A stretch of DNA of 64,000 nucleotides, from contig NZ_LNQS01000001.1 in NCBI RefSeq assembly GCF_001513785.1, forward strand, positions 1,426,001-1,490,000, given 5' to 3'. The translations under genes and the position numbers were made by a program. This document shows positions 47,951 through 61,091 of the stretch, piece by piece (the first letter of the stretch is position 1; the number at the start of each line of letters is the position of its first letter). This DNA comes from Rheinheimera sp. EpRS3 (GTDB taxonomy: Bacteria; Pseudomonadota; Gammaproteobacteria; Enterobacterales; Alteromonadaceae). The notes beneath the pieces were generated by a model, which worked only from the letters and a program-made list of their open reading frames with translations, did no database searches and had not been told where the DNA came from.

Positions 47951-48406
47951 TTATCGCGTTGGTTGAATCAGTGACAGCGGCAGGTGTACCCCTTGTGTAT
48001 ATAAGCTGATAGCATCGCTGACTAAACGGCTGCGCAGCGGTAAGGCGGCCTGCAACAGTTCAGTTGCACTATACCAGTGCAGAGCCAGAATATCGCTGTC
48101 TTGTGGCTGGTACTGTGCTGGCAGGCTAGTGGGCTCAAACACTATATTCAGCCGCACATAGCGATGACCATTCGCTGCTTTTAACTGCGAAATACCCAAC
48201 CAGGCTGAGGGTTCAAGCGTCAGGCCGGTTTCTTCAAACAGTTCGCGTTTTACTGCGCCAAGCAAATCTTCATCCTGCTCAACATGGCCTGCCGGCTGGT
48301 TCAGTACCCGCTGTCCGGTTAGTTTATCGCGCTCTTCTACCAGTAAAAATTTGTGCTCAAAATACACTATGGCAGCAACGGTAAGATGTAGCAGTTCTCT
48401 GCTCAT
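47951..48406 (-). CDS. nudJ: Nudix hydrolase NudJ (thiamine pyrophosphate phosphatase)
   Basis: E. coli NudJ hydrolyses HMP-PP and thiamine pyrophosphate. The 151-residue protein contains a perfect Nudix box GX5EX7REUXEEXGU, running from GHVEQDED to RELFEETGL (about residues 40-62). Substrate assignment rests on synteny with E. coli (rluE-nudJ-mnmA) rather than on motifs. It starts 16 bases after the rluE stop. Confidence 0.93.
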   Translation of the reverse strand: MSRELLHLTVAAIVYFEHKFLLVEERDKLTGQRVLNQPAGHVEQDEDLLGAVKRELFEETGLTLEPSAWLGISQLKAANGHRYVRLNIVFEPTSLPAQYQPQDSDILALHWYSATELLQAALPLRSRLVSDAISLYTQGVHLPLSLIQPTR

Positions 48407-48422
48407 GGGTTGGTGGCTATCC

Positions 48423-49070
48423 TTATTTAAGATCCATTACGGTAAATTGGCCTGGTGCTAACTGGTTAAGGTGCCAATCGCCAATTTGTGCGCGGATTAA
48501 GCGCAAGGTGGGAAAACCTACCGCAGCAGTCATCCGCCGTACCTGACGGTTACGGCCTTCGGTAATAGTCAGACTTATCCAGCAGGTAGGAATATTAGCG
48601 CGCTGACGCACCGGTGGCTGACGTGGCCAGACATCAGGCTCAGGTAAACGCAACGCTGTTGCGGGTAAAGTGGGGCCATCATTTAACTGCACGCCTGCGC
48701 TTAACTGTGCCAGAGCGTCGTCGCTGATATTACCTTCAAGCTGCACCCAGTAGGTTTTGGCCATTTTATGTTTAGGGTCGCTAATCTGATGCTGAGTTTT
48801 GCCACAGTTAGTTAGCAGCAAAAGCCCTTCGCTGTCGCGGTCAAGCCTGCCAGCAGCATACACGTCAGGTACAGTGATATAATCTGCCAGTGTTTTGCGT
48901 GGAGATGTGCTGTTATCGGTAAACTGACACAGTACGTCAAAGGGTTTGTTAAACAGTACTAATACCGGTTGTCCGACCTTGGTCGTATTGCGTTTTTTCG
49001 CATATGGATTATTTTGCAAATTCGGCCTGCTTCGCAACGGTTTCACTGTATTTTTGTCTCTGAAATTCAT
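48423..49070 (-). CDS. rluE: 23S rRNA pseudouridine-2457 synthase RluE
   Basis: RluE converts U2457 of 23S rRNA to pseudouridine. The 215-residue protein has an Arg/Lys-rich N-terminal tail, VLFNKPFDVLCQFTD, the catalytic Asp in AGRLDRDSEGLLLLT and the closing ITEGRNRQVRRMTAAVGFPTLRLIR. The absence of an S4 domain and the locus beside nudJ favour RluE over RsuA or RluB. It is divergent from icd, as in E. coli. Confidence 0.94.
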   Translation of the reverse strand: MNFRDKNTVKPLRSRPNLQNNPYAKKRNTTKVGQPVLVLFNKPFDVLCQFTDNSTSPRKTLADYITVPDVYAAGRLDRDSEGLLLLTNCGKTQHQISDPKHKMAKTYWVQLEGNISDDALAQLSAGVQLNDGPTLPATALRLPEPDVWPRQPPVRQRANIPTCWISLTITEGRNRQVRRMTAAVGFPTLRLIRAQIGDWHLNQLAPGQFTVMDLK

Positions 49071-49141
49071 AGGATCCGGCTGCCTATTTTATTCAATGTC
49101 ATGCTGCTATACTACCGCCGCTTAGCAACAAATGCGTTTAA

Positions 49142-51448
<2,307 letters not shown>

Positions 51449-51465
51449 TAATCGATCAGATAAGC

Positions 51466-51492
51466 AAAAGCAGGCATGATGCCTGCTTTTTT
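51466..51492 (+). terminator. Terminator after icd
   Basis: AAAAGCAGGC pairs with GCCTGCTTTT around ATGAT, ending in a T run, 17 bases beyond the icd stop and facing cspD. Confidence 0.9.
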
Positions 51493-51522
51493 GTTGGTCT
51501 GGGTTACAGCAAAGCAAATATA

Positions 51523-51741
51523 TTATTCTGTCAGATCGCCGGGCAGTTTAATATTCACAGCGTGTAAGCCTTTAGGGCCTTCAGACAAGTCAAACTCAAC
51601 GTCTTGTCCAGCCTTTAGCGTGCGGTAGCCATCCATACTAATGGTTGAATAATGAGCAAAGATATCTTCATCACGGCCATCTTCACGGATAAATCCAAAT
51701 CCTTTGGCGTTATTGAACCATTTCACTTTACCGGTAGCCAT
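51523..51741 (-). CDS. cspD: Cold-shock-like protein CspD
   Basis: This 72-residue cold-shock-domain protein has both RNA/DNA-binding motifs, KGFGFI (RNP1) and DIFAHY (RNP2). E. coli CspD inhibits replication in stationary phase. The extra C-terminal acidic stretch and its position divergent from clpS-clpA identify it as CspD rather than CspA. A long 5' region (191 bases) separates it from clpS. Confidence 0.94.
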   Translation of the reverse strand: MATGKVKWFNNAKGFGFIREDGRDEDIFAHYSTISMDGYRTLKAGQDVEFDLSEGPKGLHAVNIKLPGDLTE

Positions 51742-51932
51742 ACAACTTACTTCCTTCTCTAAGTTAGCTAAATTCTGTATTCTTAGTCTTTACGGCGGGA
51801 TTGTTGTTGATCCCAACAACTAATGTAGATAATTTGACCATGTAGTCAAGTTATTTGCAAAACTAAACCAAAATTTTACCAATATTTAACCCAAAGCTCC
51901 TTTGATGGAATACGCAGGCATGGCTATAGTTT

Positions 51933-52253
51933 ATGAGCGGAAATAAAGAAGGTAACGTACAACATGGTGGTTTAGAGGAACTGACACGGCAACGTGTGGC
52001 TCCGCCACCGATGTATAAGGTAGTACTGCATAACGACGATTACACCCCGATGGATTTTGTCATCGATGTGTTAAGCCGCTTTTTTAATATGCAGTACGAA
52101 CAGGCAACTGAAGTAATGTTAAAAGTACATTACGAAGGCAAAGGGGTATGTGGTGTTTTTACCGCAGAAATCGCGGAAACTAAAGTGCAGCAGGTGACGC
52201 AGTATGCGAAAGAGCATCAACACCCGCTGCTCTGTACCATGGAGCGCGCTTAA
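51933..52253 (+). CDS. clpS: ClpS, N-degron adaptor of ClpAP
   Basis: ClpS delivers proteins with N-terminal Leu, Phe, Tyr or Trp to ClpAP. The 106-residue protein has the flexible N-terminal tail, the binding-pocket motif [18 protein letters not shown] and [20 protein letters not shown]. Length is typical. clpA starts 54 bases downstream on the same strand. Confidence 0.97.
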   Translation: MSGNKEGNVQHGGLEELTRQRVAPPPMYKVVLHNDDYTPMDFVIDVLSRFFNMQYEQATEVMLKVHYEGKGVCGVFTAEIAETKVQQVTQYAKEHQHPLLCTMERA

Positions 52254-52307
52254 GGTAAGTCCTGGCATGATTCTGGTGTCGTTACTCAGGTGGATTAGGA
52301 GTGGTGT

Positions 52308-54575
52308 ATGTTAAATAAAGATCTTGAGTTAACTCTGAATTTGGCTTTCAGGTTTGCGCGTGAGCGCCGTCATGAATATATGACGGTAGAACACTTGCTG
52401 CTGGCGTTGCTTGACAACCCGGCCGCAGGTGACGCGCTGCGCTCTTGTGGCGCAAATATTGAAAAACTACGGCTGGAATTGGGCAGCTTTATTGATTCAA
52501 CCACGCCAGTGTTACCCGACGGTGAAATGGATCGTGATACCCAGCCTACGTTGGGTTTTCAGCGCGTGCTGCAGCGTGCGGTGTTTCATGTGCAATCATC
52601 CGGCAAAGCTGAGGTGACAGGTGCTAATGTGCTGGTGGCAATTTTTAGTGAGCAGGAATCGCAAGCGGTATATTTACTGAAGAAAATTGATATTGCACGC
52701 CTAGATGTGGTGAATTTTATTTCCCATGGTGTAACCAAAACTGAAAAGTTAGAACAACATGATGAACATACACAGGAAGATGCTGGCGAAACCCTGAGCG
52801 ACGACAGTAAGTATCTGGAAAACTTTACCGCTAATTTGAATGTTCAGGCCAAAAACGGCCACATTGACCCATTAATTGGCCGTGAACATGAAGTTGAACG
52901 CGCCATTCAGGTATTGTGCCGGCGTAAGAAAAATAACCCGCTGCTGGTAGGGGAAGCCGGGGTGGGTAAAACCGCTATTGCCGAAGGCCTAGCGTACCGT
53001 ATTGTGCACAAAGAAGTGCCGGAAGTCATTGCTAACGCCACTATTTACTCGCTGGATATGGGCGCTTTGCTGGCAGGCACCAAATACCGTGGCGACTTTG
53101 AAAAACGGCTGAAGTCTTTGCTAAAAGAGCTGGAGCGTGAAAAGGACGCGATTTTATTTATTGATGAAATTCATACCGTTATCGGTGCCGGTGCTGCCTC
53201 AGGTGGTGTGATGGATGCGAGCAACCTGATTAAACCACTACTGTCCAGTGGTCGTTTACGTTGTATGGGCTCGACTACTTATCAGGAATTTAAAAGTATT
53301 TTTGAGAAAGACACTGCGCTGGTGCGTCGTTTCCAGAAAATTGATGTGGCTGAACCCAGTGTGGAAGATACAACCCGGATTTTGCTGGGCTTAAAGGAGC
53401 GCTACGAGCAGCACCACAATGTGCGCTATACGCAAAAGGCGATCCGCGCGGCGGCTGAATTATCGGCCAAATATATTAATGAGCGGCATTTACCGGATAA
53501 AGCTATTGATGTAATAGATGAAGCCGGTGCCAGCCAACGGTTATTGCCGGTATCTAAGCGTAAAAAAGTCATCAATGTGCCGGAAATTGAGCATGTGATT
53601 GCTAAAATGGCGCGTATTCCGGAGAAGTCAGTATCGGCATCAGATAAAGATGTGCTGGCGAATTTAGATCGTAATTTAAAACTGGTGGTATTTGGCCAGA
53701 ATGAGCCAATTGAAGTGCTTACTTCTGCTATCCGCTTATCACGCTCTGGCCTTGGCAACGAAGAAAAACCGATAGGTAACTTCCTGTTTGCCGGCCCAAC
53801 CGGGGTAGGTAAAACGGAGGTAACGAAACAGCTGGCTAAAGCGCTCGGTGTAGAGCTGCTGCGGTTTGATATGTCGGAATACATGGAGCGCCATGCTATC
53901 AGCCGCTTAATTGGTGCACCACCGGGTTATGTGGGCTTTGAGCAGGGCGGTTTACTGACCGATGCTGTGTCAAAACATCCGTATTCAGTGGTGTTGCTGG
54001 ATGAAATCGAAAAAGCCCACAGTGATATTTATAATATTCTGCTGCAGGTAATGGACCACGGTACTTTAACCGATAATAACGGCCGCAAAATTGATTTTCG
54101 TAATGTGGTGCTGGTAATGACCACCAATGCCGGGGTACAGGAAACCATCCGTAAGTCGATTGGCTTTAAACAGCAAGACCATAGCCATGATGCCTTGTCG
54201 GAAATAAACCGGACCTTTAGCCCGGAGTTCAGAAACCGCTTAGATGGCATTATCTGGTTTCAACATCTGGGCGCGGACATTATTCTGCAAATTGTTGATA
54301 AGTTTATCTGTGACTTACAGGTACAACTGGATAAAAAGCAGGTATCAATGGAGCTCAGCAGCGCCGCAAGGCAGTGGCTGGCTGATAAAGGTTACGACCA
54401 TGCAATGGGTGCGCGGCCAATGGCCCGGGTTATTCAGGAGCAGCTGAAAAAGCCACTGGCGAACGAAATTCTGTTCGGCCGTTTACTGCATGGTGGTGAT
54501 GTGCGGGTAGATCTGGTTGATGGTCAGCTAAGCTTTGTTTATCAGACCACAGAGGAAGCTGCACTGGCAGATTAA
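52308..54575 (+). CDS. clpA: ClpA, ATP-dependent protease unfoldase subunit
   Basis: ClpA is the double-AAA+ unfoldase that feeds ClpP. The 755-residue protein has the N-domain (about 1-145) that binds ClpS, AAA-1 with Walker A GEAGVGKT at about 215-222 and Walker B ILFIDEIH, and AAA-2 with Walker A GPTGVGKT at about 496-503 and [11 protein letters not shown]. The absence of the long middle coiled coil separates it from ClpB. ClpP is not encoded here. Confidence 0.97.
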   Translation: MLNKDLELTLNLAFRFARERRHEYMTVEHLLLALLDNPAAGDALRSCGANIEKLRLELGSFIDSTTPVLPDGEMDRDTQPTLGFQRVLQRAVFHVQSSGKAEVTGANVLVAIFSEQESQAVYLLKKIDIARLDVVNFISHGVTKTEKLEQHDEHTQEDAGETLSDDSKYLENFTANLNVQAKNGHIDPLIGREHEVERAIQVLCRRKKNNPLLVGEAGVGKTAIAEGLAYRIVHKEVPEVIANATIYSLDMGALLAGTKYRGDFEKRLKSLLKELEREKDAILFIDEIHTVIGAGAASGGVMDASNLIKPLLSSGRLRCMGSTTYQEFKSIFEKDTALVRRFQKIDVAEPSVEDTTRILLGLKERYEQHHNVRYTQKAIRAAAELSAKYINERHLPDKAIDVIDEAGASQRLLPVSKRKKVINVPEIEHVIAKMARIPEKSVSASDKDVLANLDRNLKLVVFGQNEPIEVLTSAIRLSRSGLGNEEKPIGNFLFAGPTGVGKTEVTKQLAKALGVELLRFDMSEYMERHAISRLIGAPPGYVGFEQGGLLTDAVSKHPYSVVLLDEIEKAHSDIYNILLQVMDHGTLTDNNGRKIDFRNVVLVMTTNAGVQETIRKSIGFKQQDHSHDALSEINRTFSPEFRNRLDGIIWFQHLGADIILQIVDKFICDLQVQLDKKQVSMELSSAARQWLADKGYDHAMGARPMARVIQEQLKKPLANEILFGRLLHGGDVRVDLVDGQLSFVYQTTEEAALAD

Positions 54576-54607
54576 CGCTAACGCAAATCGCTTTACAGCA
54601 AAACAGT

Positions 54608-54629
54608 AAACCCGGCCGAGGCCGGGTTT
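54608..54629 (+). terminator. Terminator after clpA
   Basis: A GC-rich stem AAACCCGGC/GCCGGGTTT with a CGAG loop lies about 30 bases after the clpA stop and before the convergent infA. The trailing T run is short. Confidence 0.7.
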
Positions 54630-54660
54630 GTGTTATCTGGCATAATGCAAAAAAGCCGGC

Positions 54661-54879
<219 letters not shown>

Positions 54880-54973
54880 TCAGCGTACTTGCCTCTTAAT
54901 ATTGGGTGAACCATAAAAAAACTGCGCAGATTGTGCCGAAATCATCGGCATAAGTAAAGCAACAAGCGCTTTT

Positions 54974-55675
54974 TTAGCCAAATGAATGCCATTGTCCCTG
55001 AATAAAACGTTGTTGTGGCAAAAAAGCGGCCTTATAGGCCATTTTCTGGCAGGCATTAATCTGATAACCCAGATACAACCAATTTTTTTGATCCCGCTTT
55101 GCACATTGCAATAAATACAATACGGCTAAAATACCGGGAGACAATGCACTGACATCGGGATGAAAAAAAGTGTACACCGCCGAGTATGCTTCTGTTGTTT
55201 CATCAACAATCGTTACCGCCACCAATTGCTGCTGATAATATTGTTCCAGATAACGTACTTTTAACCATGAGCAATTTAACATGGCATCCAGTTGGTCCTG
55301 GGCCGGTGGATACATAGTGCCATCAGCATGTTTATGGCAGATATAAGCGGCAAACAACGGGAAATAATCTGTGCTGGCACGGGTACAAAGTTTGTACTGC
55401 CAACCGATACGCTGCGCTTTATTAAGTAAACGGCGCTGGCTGCGGCTGGCAATAAAATCAGTATGGCTGATGCGTACAGATTCACAGGCGCGGCAGGCCG
55501 GGCAGTGTGGTGTGTAAACCTGCTCACCGCTGCGGCGAAAATTAAGTTCAAGCAATTGCTGATAAAGTGCGGCGCTAACGGGCTGTTCCGGTAGCAGAAA
55601 TACTAATTGCTCCTGCTGTACGTCCAGATAACTGCAGGGGGCAGGTGCTGTCAGGCCAAAACGTAGCTCATGCAT
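54974..55675 (-). CDS. bpt: Bpt, aspartate/glutamate leucyl-transferase
   Basis: Bpt attaches leucine from Leu-tRNA to proteins with N-terminal Asp or Glu, making them ClpS substrates. It is related to eukaryotic arginyl-transferase ATE1. The 233-residue protein has the Cys-rich N-domain (CSYLD, HCPACRACESVRI) and the acyl-transferase region with YSAVYTFFHPD, LSPGILAVLY and WLYLGYQINAC. It overlaps the aat stop by eight bases (ATGCATGA), so the two transferases are translationally coupled. Confidence 0.95.
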   Translation of the reverse strand: MHELRFGLTAPAPCSYLDVQQEQLVFLLPEQPVSAALYQQLLELNFRRSGEQVYTPHCPACRACESVRISHTDFIASRSQRRLLNKAQRIGWQYKLCTRASTDYFPLFAAYICHKHADGTMYPPAQDQLDAMLNCSWLKVRYLEQYYQQQLVAVTIVDETTEAYSAVYTFFHPDVSALSPGILAVLYLLQCAKRDQKNWLYLGYQINACQKMAYKAAFLPQQRFIQGQWHSFG

Positions 55676-56390
55676 TGGTACTGTCCAATTCGATCGTGCG
55701 TGCTTGCCAGTGAGATGGCGGCGTTAATTGCAGCCGATAGTGCTGTAACAGTTGCACATAGTCATTGCGAGGCATCTCTTTTGCCCCCAGTTGCATAAGA
55801 AACGGATTAGGTAACTGGCAGTCAATCCAGCCGGGAGCAACCTGCTGCAAATGTTGCTGCAGGGCAACTAATGCCAGTTTGGCGGTATCCGGCAGACGGT
55901 TAAACATTGATTCACCACAAAACAGGCTGCCTACCAGCACACCGTATAAACCGCCAACTAAGGTGTCTTGTTGCCACACTTCAATACTGTGGGCGTGCCC
56001 CTGCAAGTGCAATTGTAGATAAGCTTGCTGCATTTGAGGCAGGATCCAGGTTGCAGGTTGGCGTGCTCTGGGGGCCGCGCACTGAGCTACTACCTGGGAA
56101 AATGCGGTATTGATACTAAAGCGTAACTGATGGCGGTTAATTTGTTTTCTTAGTGTGCGGTTTAGTTTAAGGCTATCTGGAGCAAAAGCAGCGCGTACAG
56201 AGGGGCTCCACCACAAAAGTGGATCGCCTTCACTAAACCAGGGAAAAATAGCATGCGAGTAGGCGTTGATAAGGCGGGGTACAGACAAATCACCGCCCAT
56301 TGCCAGCAAGCCGTCAGGCTCGACCAGCGCACGATGCAGCGCAGGAAAGCTGACATCGTGTGCTGATAACTCCGGTAAGTAAATGGTCAC
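55668..56390 (-). CDS. aat: Leucyl/phenylalanyl-tRNA-protein transferase
   Basis: Aat adds Leu or Phe to proteins with N-terminal Arg or Lys for ClpS-ClpAP degradation. The 240-residue protein has PDGLLAMGGDLS, AYSHAIFPWFSEGDPLLWWSP, GGLYGVLVGSLFCGESMF and DCQLPNPFLMQLGAKEMPRNDY, all family signatures. It starts with GTG at 56390, 13 bases after trxB, and overlaps bpt. Confidence 0.96.
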   Translation of the reverse strand: MTIYLPELSAHDVSFPALHRALVEPDGLLAMGGDLSVPRLINAYSHAIFPWFSEGDPLLWWSPSVRAAFAPDSLKLNRTLRKQINRHQLRFSINTAFSQVVAQCAAPRARQPATWILPQMQQAYLQLHLQGHAHSIEVWQQDTLVGGLYGVLVGSLFCGESMFNRLPDTAKLALVALQQHLQQVAPGWIDCQLPNPFLMQLGAKEMPRNDYVQLLQHYRLQLTPPSHWQARTIELDSTNA

Positions 56391-56403
56391 AGTCGCGACC
56401 TGT

Positions 56404-57375
<972 letters not shown>

Positions 57376-57561
57376 CTACGTAATTAACAGCGGTAATGGC
57401 GACGATTCTAAAAGAATGCAACCCCAAGCGAAAGTGGCGCCTGACATTTAATCTGCGTCGTACTGTAAAGCCTGGCTTGCTATGCTATGGTTAGTTTGTA
57501 CCGCTTACTTTAACTGCTTTAATATTAGCTGCTTGGATTGTCAGATAGTGTCGGGGGCATT

Positions 57562-60500
57562 TTGCACGGTCAGAAAATAGGGATAGTTTTCATTGTGCGC
57601 TGTATGTTGGTGTTGCTGGCATATTGCACCGGAGCATCGGCTGAACAGCACTATGTTCGCATTGGCGTTGACGATGGCCTGCCCAATGCCACTATCTACA
57701 GTGTTAAACAAGACAGCACCGGCTTCTTATGGCTGGGTTCGACTAACTCGGGTTTACTACGTTACGACGGCTACCGTTTTGTCGAATTTGCGGTGCTCAC
57801 CGACACCGAATTACAACGTCATCAAACACCTGATGTTGGTGTGGTACTGATAGATCACGCTGATAATATCTGGGCCGGCACCTGGGGCTTGGGGCTGTCA
57901 AGGCTGGATGCCCAAACCGGAGAATTAACCCGTTATACCAGTGAAAACGGGCTGGCCGGAAATCAGATCCAGGGCTTGTTGCAAGACGCAGGCGGTAATA
58001 TCTGGGTGGGGACTACATCGGGTTTAAGCCGGATAGATGCTCAGTTTCAGATCACGAATATCGGCCATGCCGGGTCTGAACAGGCACTGGCAGATCAGCG
58101 GATTTGGAGTTTAACCCAAACCCCCGATGGGATGATCTGGATTGGTACCTCTGCCGGTTTACACAGCTGGCAGCAAAATGACGGTTTGAGTAAGGTATAT
58201 CAGTTAGTTGATCATGCAGATAACGCACTACCCGGTAATTTTAGCCGGGATAATGAAATACGAGCGGTGTATGCCCTTGGGCAGCAGTTATGGATTGGCA
58301 GCCGGCAAGGGCTGTTTTTGTTTAACCGCCAGCAACAGTTTGTGCCGGTGTCTGTAGCTCAAGGTGGCGAACCAGAGCCATTGATTAACATACTGTCATC
58401 TGACGCCACAACTAACGATCTGCTGATAGGCAGTTACAGCGGCTTGTATCGCCTGTCGCCATACCATCAGCCGGGGCATAGTGTACAAAAAGCAGAGCTG
58501 GGTAATGTCAATATACGCAGCATTTTGCACGACAGCTCAGGTGTGTTGTGGCTGGGCTCGCGGGAAAGTGGTTTGTTTCGCAATATTTTATCCACTAAGG
58601 CATTTGATGATATCAGTGCCTTCTCCACAGCGCTTGGCGCACAAAAAGCATTTTCTGTTACCGCTATTTTTAAACAACCAGATACGCTTTGGCTTGGCAG
58701 TTCTGATGGCATATACCGTATTAAACTGCCCACAGGAGATTTTCAATTTTTCCGAACAGGCAGCAGAGTTAATGCCATAGCTGCAACTGCGCAGGGGGAT
58801 GTTTATATTGCTTCTGATATTGGCTTGTTAAGGTATAACGGCACGGCAGAGCTGGTAAAAACCGATGAGCCATTCGAATTGGCTAAAGTGGTCAACCGCA
58901 ATGTAAGAGATTTATATATTGATGCTAAGGGCAGATTTTATCTCGGAATGTGGGGGGAGGGTGTTATAGCCTGGCAGCCTGAAACTCAGCACGCCAAACG
59001 CTGGTTAACCCGATTGTCAGATAATATGGTGGGCAATGCAGTACAAAAGTTGTTTGTTGGCTCTTCGCAGCAGCTATGGGTGGCAACACGTTACAGTGGG
59101 TTGTTTCAGATAGATTTAGCCACAGACAACGTTACACAACACAATACAGCGGCCACATCGGGTATAATATTGCCACACAATGATGTTCACTGTGTTAGTG
59201 AATATGCAGATCAACTGGCGGTTTGCACCCGTGAGGGTTTATTACTGGTTAACCTGCCAACAGGTGAACAACAGTTGCTGACAACGCAAGACAGCTTACC
59301 GGACAATGATATTCTGGGGGTGTTGCAGCAGGAACAGCAATTATGGGTTATGACTCCGAAAGGTTTGGCATTAAGGCCGGCCGGACAGCAGTATTTTATT
59401 CACTATAACCGCAATGATGGCATGGTAAGCTCTGAGTTAAATACCAGCGCGGTATTTGCCGACGACAGCAGTATTTTATTTGGTGCTATTGCCGGGTTAG
59501 TAGTGGTAAAACCTGATCAGTTGCAAAGCAACCAGAGAATACCAAATCCGGTGCTATCAGCGTTGGTGATTGACTACCAGCTATTACAAACAAAACCGCA
59601 TAAGCAACCTTGGGATATCATAAGTTTGTCGCCGGATCAGCATACGATGAACTTTGAATTCAGTGCTCTGGACTATCAGGACCCACAGCGTAACCAGTTT
59701 CAATATCAGCTTGAGGGTATTGATAAAGGCTGGGTTGTTACTAATGAACGCAATAGTGCATTTTACGCTAACCTGCCGGTGGGCACTTATCCGTTGTGGC
59801 TTAAAGCGTCCAATAACCATGGTGTTTTCAGCGAGCCCGTTAAGGTGGCAACCTTACGTGTTATGCCGCACTGGTGGCAGCAAAACTGGGTGATTTATTC
59901 GCTTGTGGCACTGGTAAGCCTGTTGCTGTGGTTGATGCATCAATATCGTTTACGCCATGTGCGACAAATCAACCGTCTGTTGCAGGCCGCAGTAGAAAAT
60001 AAAGCTAAAGCACAAACCGTGTTAGAAACCCGTGTTACTGAACGAACCCGCGCACTGGAGGAGAGCTCGGTTACGCTGTCGCTGCGCACAAGGCAGTTAG
60101 AGCGTAGCCTGGATGAGTTGGCTAAAACCAACCAGGAGCTGAAACGGCTGGATAAACTAAAAGATGAGTTTATTGCCACCGTAAGCCATGAATTACGTAC
60201 ACCGCTTACTGCGATACGGGGCGCCATAGGGCTGATAGCACAAAAGGTGGTCACTGCCGATTCTGCGCTTTACCAGGACATGCTGCAAACTGCCCAAACC
60301 AACAGTGAACGCCTGGCTCAATTGATTAACGACTTACTGGATTTACAAAAATTTGCCGCCGGTACCTTCACGTTGAATATCACCCGGCTGGATATTAGCG
60401 CGCTAACCCGGCACGCGGTTAATGCTATGCAGCCTTATGCCAGCCGGTATCAGGTTGAACTGCAGCTGGCATCAGAGCCGGAGCAACCTTTGTGGGTAGA

Positions 60501-60861
60501 GGCCGACGCTTTAAGGCTCCGGCAGGTAATTGACAACCTTATTTCTAATGCAGTGAAGTTCTCACCTGTGCAAGGTGTGGTAATGGTGCGCCTGATTGAG
60601 GTGCAGCAAAATATACGGTTTGAAGTTGAAGATTTTGGCAATGGTATTCCTGTAGAATTTCAAAAGCATATTTTTGGTAAATTTTCTCAGGCAGATTCCT
60701 CTGACAGCCGGGCAAAAGAAGGCTCCGGGCTTGGCCTGGCTATTTGTAAAAAAATCATCGAAAACCATCATGGTCAAATTGGCTTTACCACTTCAGCCGG
60801 GCAAGGCAGTGTGTTTTGGTTTAAATTGGCCCAACAGCATCAACCTGTCTTAACAGATTAA
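57562..60861 (+). CDS. Beta-propeller sensor histidine kinase (Reg_prop, Y_Y_Y, HisKA, HATPase)
   Basis: This very large sensor kinase (about 1100 residues) has an N-terminal export signal, then about 13-14 blade motifs of the type WxGTxxGL (for example LWLGSTNSGL, IWAGTWGLGL, IWVGTTSGL, LWIGSRQGL). These would form two seven-bladed periplasmic propellers. A Y_Y_Y domain, one membrane helix (WVIYSLVALVSLLLWLM), a coiled coil, HisKA (SHELRTPLTA, His about 876) and HATPase (DNLISNAVKFSP, GSGLGLAICKKI) follow. It lacks the receiver and AraC domains of Bacteroides hybrids. The start is uncertain: TTG 57562 with a GGGGG site fits a signal peptide, with TTG 57538 and ATG 57604 as alternatives. Confidence 0.9.
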   Translation: MHGQKIGIVFIVRCMLVLLAYCTGASAEQHYVRIGVDDGLPNATIYSVKQDSTGFLWLGSTNSGLLRYDGYRFVEFAVLTDTELQRHQTPDVGVVLIDHADNIWAGTWGLGLSRLDAQTGELTRYTSENGLAGNQIQGLLQDAGGNIWVGTTSGLSRIDAQFQITNIGHAGSEQALADQRIWSLTQTPDGMIWIGTSAGLHSWQQNDGLSKVYQLVDHADNALPGNFSRDNEIRAVYALGQQLWIGSRQGLFLFNRQQQFVPVSVAQGGEPEPLINILSSDATTNDLLIGSYSGLYRLSPYHQPGHSVQKAELGNVNIRSILHDSSGVLWLGSRESGLFRNILSTKAFDDISAFSTALGAQKAFSVTAIFKQPDTLWLGSSDGIYRIKLPTGDFQFFRTGSRVNAIAATAQGDVYIASDIGLLRYNGTAELVKTDEPFELAKVVNRNVRDLYIDAKGRFYLGMWGEGVIAWQPETQHAKRWLTRLSDNMVGNAVQKLFVGSSQQLWVATRYSGLFQIDLATDNVTQHNTAATSGIILPHNDVHCVSEYADQLAVCTREGLLLVNLPTGEQQLLTTQDSLPDNDILGVLQQEQQLWVMTPKGLALRPAGQQYFIHYNRNDGMVSSELNTSAVFADDSSILFGAIAGLVVVKPDQLQSNQRIPNPVLSALVIDYQLLQTKPHKQPWDIISLSPDQHTMNFEFSALDYQDPQRNQFQYQLEGIDKGWVVTNERNSAFYANLPVGTYPLWLKASNNHGVFSEPVKVATLRVMPHWWQQNWVIYSLVALVSLLLWLMHQYRLRHVRQINRLLQAAVENKAKAQTVLETRVTERTRALEESSVTLSLRTRQLERSLDELAKTNQELKRLDKLKDEFIATVSHELRTPLTAIRGAIGLIAQKVVTADSALYQDMLQTAQTNSERLAQLINDLLDLQKFAAGTFTLNITRLDISALTRHAVNAMQPYASRYQVELQLASEPEQPLWVEADALRLRQVIDNLISNAVKFSPVQGVVMVRLIEVQQNIRFEVEDFGNGIPVEFQKHIFGKFSQADSSDSRAKEGSGLGLAICKKIIENHHGQIGFTTSAGQGSVFWFKLAQQHQPVLTD

Positions 60862-61091
60862 AATATTAACAAACGTATTTATCACTGATCTTTACTTTAT
60901 GGCTGTACCTCAAAAAAACATTTTGTTTCTGATGGTTGTCTATTTTTTCTGGAATGGGTTTATCTCATACATTTGTAAATTATTTATAAGACCTTTGTAA
61001 TGGTGGCAACGGCGGTTATCTGGTTAATTGCTAAGCAGCAGGATGCGGAACGTACAACATGGACCTTAACTTATAATCCAAGGGTACTATA

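Noticed and set aside
53426-53884. Open frame of 152 codons antisense to clpA
   Set aside because: It shadows the AAA+ domains of ClpA and has no family match.
60899-61000. Possible 33-codon hydrophobic ORF between the propeller kinase and the S8 protease
   Set aside because: It has a plausible membrane segment but no ribosome binding site, and it lies in AT-rich DNA where such frames arise by chance.
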